A DNA stretch of 64,000 nucleotides, taken from assembly GCA_016709845.1 (NCBI GenBank), contig JADJMA010000020.1, positions 35,810 to 99,809 on the forward strand, written 5' to 3'. Shown here piece by piece: positions 61,240-64,000 of this stretch. The notes under the pieces are model-generated. The model ran no database searches and was not told the DNA's origin. It worked only from the letters and a program-made list of their open reading frames with translations. This stretch comes from Flammeovirgaceae bacterium. Its GTDB lineage: Bacteria; Bacteroidota; Bacteroidia; Cytophagales; Cyclobacteriaceae. Each line of letters begins with the position of its first letter. Position 1 is the first letter of the stretch. A program made the position numbers and the translations under genes.

Positions 61240-61816
61240 TAGAATTTTATTAAGTGTTTTTTCTCTGATGCAAGTCCTTGTTCCTTTTGAAGGCTGATCA
61301 ACAAGCTTAAATTATCTACCACAAAATCATCTTGCAACCGAATAATATCACTTTCATTAGAAGGGTTACTCGCATCGGTATGTTGCCAGATTTCGGCACC
61401 TCCTCAACCATCGTCCTACCAAACCGATGACGATGTCCTTGGTTTAAGCGAATGATCTGCCCATTTGCTTTTTGCACTTTCGTCTTGTATGGGTTTACAC
61501 ACGTAATCTCGAAGTGCCGGCTATAAGTTTCCAGATTTCTGCACGTCTGAAACGACACGCTACGACAATCGTTTAGTCGGTTCAACCTACAGAATTTTGG
61601 ACTTAGTTCAGCGCTTATTTTCATGAATCAAATTCTACTTCAGGAAAATATTTTTCAGCAAACTTTTGCGCTTGAGATTCGTCCAGCACAAAAAATCCAC
61701 CCCAAGGGCGATTAAAATCATGTGAAGCTATTTAAAACCTTCTTGAGTGAGATACTGCTAATAGGATTGAAATACAGAACAAGATCCGGATAAGTCAACA
61801 AAGGAGGAACTTTCAT
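61239..61816 (-). CDS. Phosphomannose-isomerase-like cupin protein (many frameshifts)
   Basis: About 193 residues, assembled from several frames. Recognisable blocks: EGFKIASHDFNRPWGGFFVL, DESQAQKFAEKYFPEVEF, KISAELSPK, RRAEIWKLIAGT, QIIRLNQGHRHR, MVEE, VAEIWQHTDASNPSNESDII and RLQDDFVVDNLSLLISLQKE before the TAA at 61239. These match the small cupin proteins called type I phosphomannose-isomerase-like in Bacteroidota. The ATG at 61816 is uncertain; translation may start nearer 61745. Its stop overlaps the cyclase start. Confidence 0.62.
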
Positions 61817-61940
61817 ATCAAAACTAATTATTACCCTTTAATCAACAAAGAGCACATTCAAGGTAACAGCTCTATAAATTTAAAATTACCTACTCTTCCC
61901 AAAACAAACCCTTAACCTAACTCCTTTTTACGGCATCAAC

Positions 61941-62621
61941 ATCACAAGGTCATAGCCGAACCCTTCGGCACATTTTTGCTTGTTTATGCGGATTTGCGCG
62001 GTGGCGTTATCGCAGCTCCTTTCCCAATGTAGGGCATTGGCCTATTAGGTGTAGCTCTTCGCTTTCGGATTAACGGATCTTACTACCTGGCCTTACAGTG
62101 GGTCACATTTCAGGTGGGCATTTAACCCCTGCCGTTTTCGATCGGACTTATGGTGGCGGTCGATTTAAATCATCGGAACTTCCGGATACATCATTGCGCA
62201 GGTATTGGGAGCCATTCTGGGCCGGAGTGTTATATCTTATCGCCAGTGGCGCACCAGGCTTTCAACGGATGGAGGCTTTGCATCAAACGGGTATGCGAAC
62301 ACTCACCCGAGGATATTCATTAACACTGCTTGACATCCGAAGTAGTGATGACATTCTTTCTTGATTATCATTTTAGGATCATAAGCCCAAAGGCTCCGGC
62401 CGGATTTGCCTATAGCAATTGGGCTCCGGTTTAACTATCATACACCTCGTTAGTATTCCCGCAACAAATACCTCAGTTAACCCGCACGAAGCACCGGGCA
62501 AGCCATCTTTGCAGGAGGTTAGCTGTTGAACAACTCTGATTTTGAGATTGAGCTCCTATTGCAGGCGCAATACTGGGGTATAGTTCATAAAGTGTTGGAG
62601 GAAAGAAAGAATAACATTTGA
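61941..62621 (+). CDS. aqpZ: Aquaporin Z (many frameshifts and substitutions)
   Basis: About 228 residues. From about 61941 frames give VIAEPFGTFLLVY, VIAAPFPNVG, then VGHISGGHLTPAV (first NPA box, N read as T), VGGRFKSSELP, GVLYLIASGAPGFQ, and later APAGFAPIAIG-like sequence, TSVNP with ARSTGQAIFAGG (second NPA box), and HKVLEERKNNI to the TGA at 62621. Water-channel architecture of six helices with two NPA loops is clear. The exact start cannot be fixed because the first codons are corrupted. A terminator follows. Confidence 0.8.
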
Positions 62622-62641
62622 ATCAATAAGGGTTGTTAACC

Positions 62642-62670
62642 AAGGACTGTCATCTAGGCAGTCCTTTTTA
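62642..62670 (+). terminator. Rho-independent terminator after aquaporin Z
   Basis: Stem AAGGACTG with CAGTCCTT, nine-base loop, followed by TTTT A. It lies 21 bases after the aqpZ stop codon and before the convergent histidine kinase end. Confidence 0.72.
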
Positions 62671-62756
62671 CCCCGAAATAACCTTCGAAAGTATGCTTGG
62701 ATAAAATAATAAATGGAAGAACCAGGGTCTGTAACTTCTAGATATCGATAACTCAA

Positions 62757-64000
62757 TTATTTCCCCTTTACTTCATTGAGACTATCCTCTTGTGTTAAAG
62801 GTAGCGCAACTACAAAGGATTGAATTTCTCGAACTCGGATGTTACCTGAATTTGCCTCTGAGTTTTTCAACTGTTTCATGTACAAATGCCAAGCTAAGTC
62901 CTGACCCAGTGCTTTATTATCATTTCTGATAAACATTTCAAAAATAGAGGCAGGTACTTCAGCAGACATTCCAATTCCATTATCCCTTACGGTAATTTTA
63001 ACTTCTTTCTCATCTTGCTCAACAAAAACACTTATCAGAGGTCGGGCTTTATTTAAATCAGCATCTTAATCGCATTCGAAACAAGTTATTTAAAATGAAT
63101 TGTATTCGATGCCGATCACAAAGAAAAGGAAAATCCTTCCTCCAGATGCACTTCTAATCTTACCTTTCCAGTTTCCAGTCATTCATGGACTTAATATCTC
63201 AGAAAATGTTGAGAGTATCTATCTCCTTCAACTTTATTTCTCCATTCGATAATTCACCTCTTGAATACGTGAATATTCAAGGATACTCTTTAATGACTAA
63301 CTCTTGTTTTGATAATACATCACGTAGTAGATTAAAATAAAATTGATTATTGGAATTGATTAAATTTTCCTTTTCAATTAAGTTTAGAATTCCAAAACAG
63401 GAAGAAACTTGGTGCTGAATATCATGAGACACACGATAAACAAAATTATCAATTCAGAATTAATCTTCGAGCATCCTGTTCTTTTCAATAAGATTCTCTT
63501 CTGTTCATTCTGAGCCTCCGTAATATCCTTGTGGGTGCCATACAACCTTTTACTTTCCTGTTATCCAGAATGGTCTCTGCCCAGTGAATCCATATATAAT
63601 GTCCTGCTTTGTGACGAAATCGAAATTCAACAATATATTTCCAACAGGAGAAGCCAGATAATCTTCCAGGCGTTTTAGGGTCGCTGCGCGCTCATCGGGA
63701 TGCAAGTGCTCATTCCAGTGCTGAATTTGGGTTTCAACTGTTGGGATTTGATATCCACCTGTTGTTTCATGTAGGCAAAGTAGACAACATCGAGATGAGA
63801 TACCAATCCCAAATACCCATATTTGAAGCGCCCGTTGCTAATTTATATCGCTCATCACTTTTTCAAGCGCATACCGGGCTCTCTTCCTTTCGATCTGTAA
63901 TCTCCCGACTAGCACCAACAATTTCAATCTACTGTCGCGATCTCATTTCGAATATACTGAGTACTGGTTTCGATCCAAACCGTATGTCTTTTTTATGATA
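62757..64000 (-). CDS. PAS-domain sensor histidine kinase, C-terminal part (frameshifted, runs off window)
   Basis: At least 415 residues, with the 5' end beyond 64000. From the window edge: a PAS/PAC linker (EIVGASREITDRK), ERYKLATGASNMGIWDWYL, a PAS core with HWNEHLHPDERAATLKRLED and EFRFRHKAGHYIWIHWAETI, and the PAC end GTHKDITEAQNEQK. HisKA follows with the phospho-acceptor His (NFVYRVSHDI). The HATPase end reads GIGMSAEVPASIFEMFIRND and FVVALPLTQEDSLNEVKGK. The G2 motif is garbled by errors. Stop at 62757, convergent with aqpZ. Confidence 0.82.

Noticed and set aside
1..64000. Widespread pseudogenisation
   Set aside because: Both sides of nearly every break keep full conservation, essential genes are affected equally, and losses fall in homopolymers; error is the simpler explanation.
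1..64000. CRISPR arrays, tRNA/rRNA genes, prophage or transposase
   Set aside because: No regularly spaced identical repeats, cloverleaf-like sequence, phage structural genes or transposase motifs were found on either strand by eye.

Overview
The window is 64 kb of a Bacteroidota chromosome, most likely Cytophagales (inferred). The evidence is a primary sigma factor starting MRQLKITKQ, a type IX secretion sorting domain, an HYC_CC_PP protein next to CusA, TAnnTTTG-type -7 boxes, DUF3347/DUF2911 proteins and a moderate A+T bias. Roughly two thirds of the genes are split by single-base indels, mostly in runs of A, T, G or C, while the encoded protein continues perfectly in the next frame. I read this as sequencing error, not gene decay, and annotate each such gene as one locus. 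Errors become denser, with substitutions, after about 56 kb.

Layout. 0-10.5 kb: 5' part of rpoD; a three-domain kinase/M23/aminotransferase fusion; then an ion-flux group on the minus strand (CPA antiporter, six-TM K+ channel, three MscS channels, an outer-membrane barrel). 10.7-20.4 kb: YtxH protein, GNAT-nitrilase fusion, tandem UspA, AraC regulator, RluA pseudouridine synthase, NTF2-like lipoprotein, MASE1 histidine kinase, DEAD-box helicase, a SRPBCC-like protein and a cupin-8 protein. 20.6-35.1 kb: outer-membrane protein, SolA-like oxidase, class V aminotransferase, glucan phosphorylase, ABC ATPase, PLD-type protein, ABC-F ATPase, BASS transporter, a very large Asp-box/VPS10 secreted protein, cyclophilin and a CBS protein. 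35.3-40.9 kb: acyl-CoA oxidase-like enzyme, sterol desaturase, amidinotransferase and APC permease.

40.9-54.5 kb is a copper/heavy-metal operon read on the minus strand: an HMA-AraC regulator, CopA, a CopZ-like chaperone, an HYC_CC_PP protein, CusA, a TolC-type outer-membrane factor, two consecutive CusB-type adaptors, DUF3347, TlpA thioredoxin, a BNR lipoprotein and DUF2911. Genes overlap or sit one base apart over much of its length, indicating translational coupling. glnS follows on the plus strand.

56.2-62.6 kb is accessory: short minus-strand genes (DUF1566 and type IX-secreted proteins, ester cyclase, ICMT-type methyltransferase, AraC, metal-dependent cyclase, phosphomannose-isomerase-like cupin), broken up by a family of structured repeats. 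Two copies are about 150 bases long with nested inverted repeats, each just downstream of a gene's stop codon; there is also a partial copy and a 21-base palindrome present twice. Aquaporin Z and a PAS histidine kinase close the window.

Two sequence patterns stand out beyond the genes. One is the structured repeat family at 56-60.6 kb. The other is a set of degenerate seven-base-period repeats at five loci, two of which lie inside the signal-peptide codons of adjacent efflux genes. No CRISPR array, rRNA, tRNA or phage was seen.
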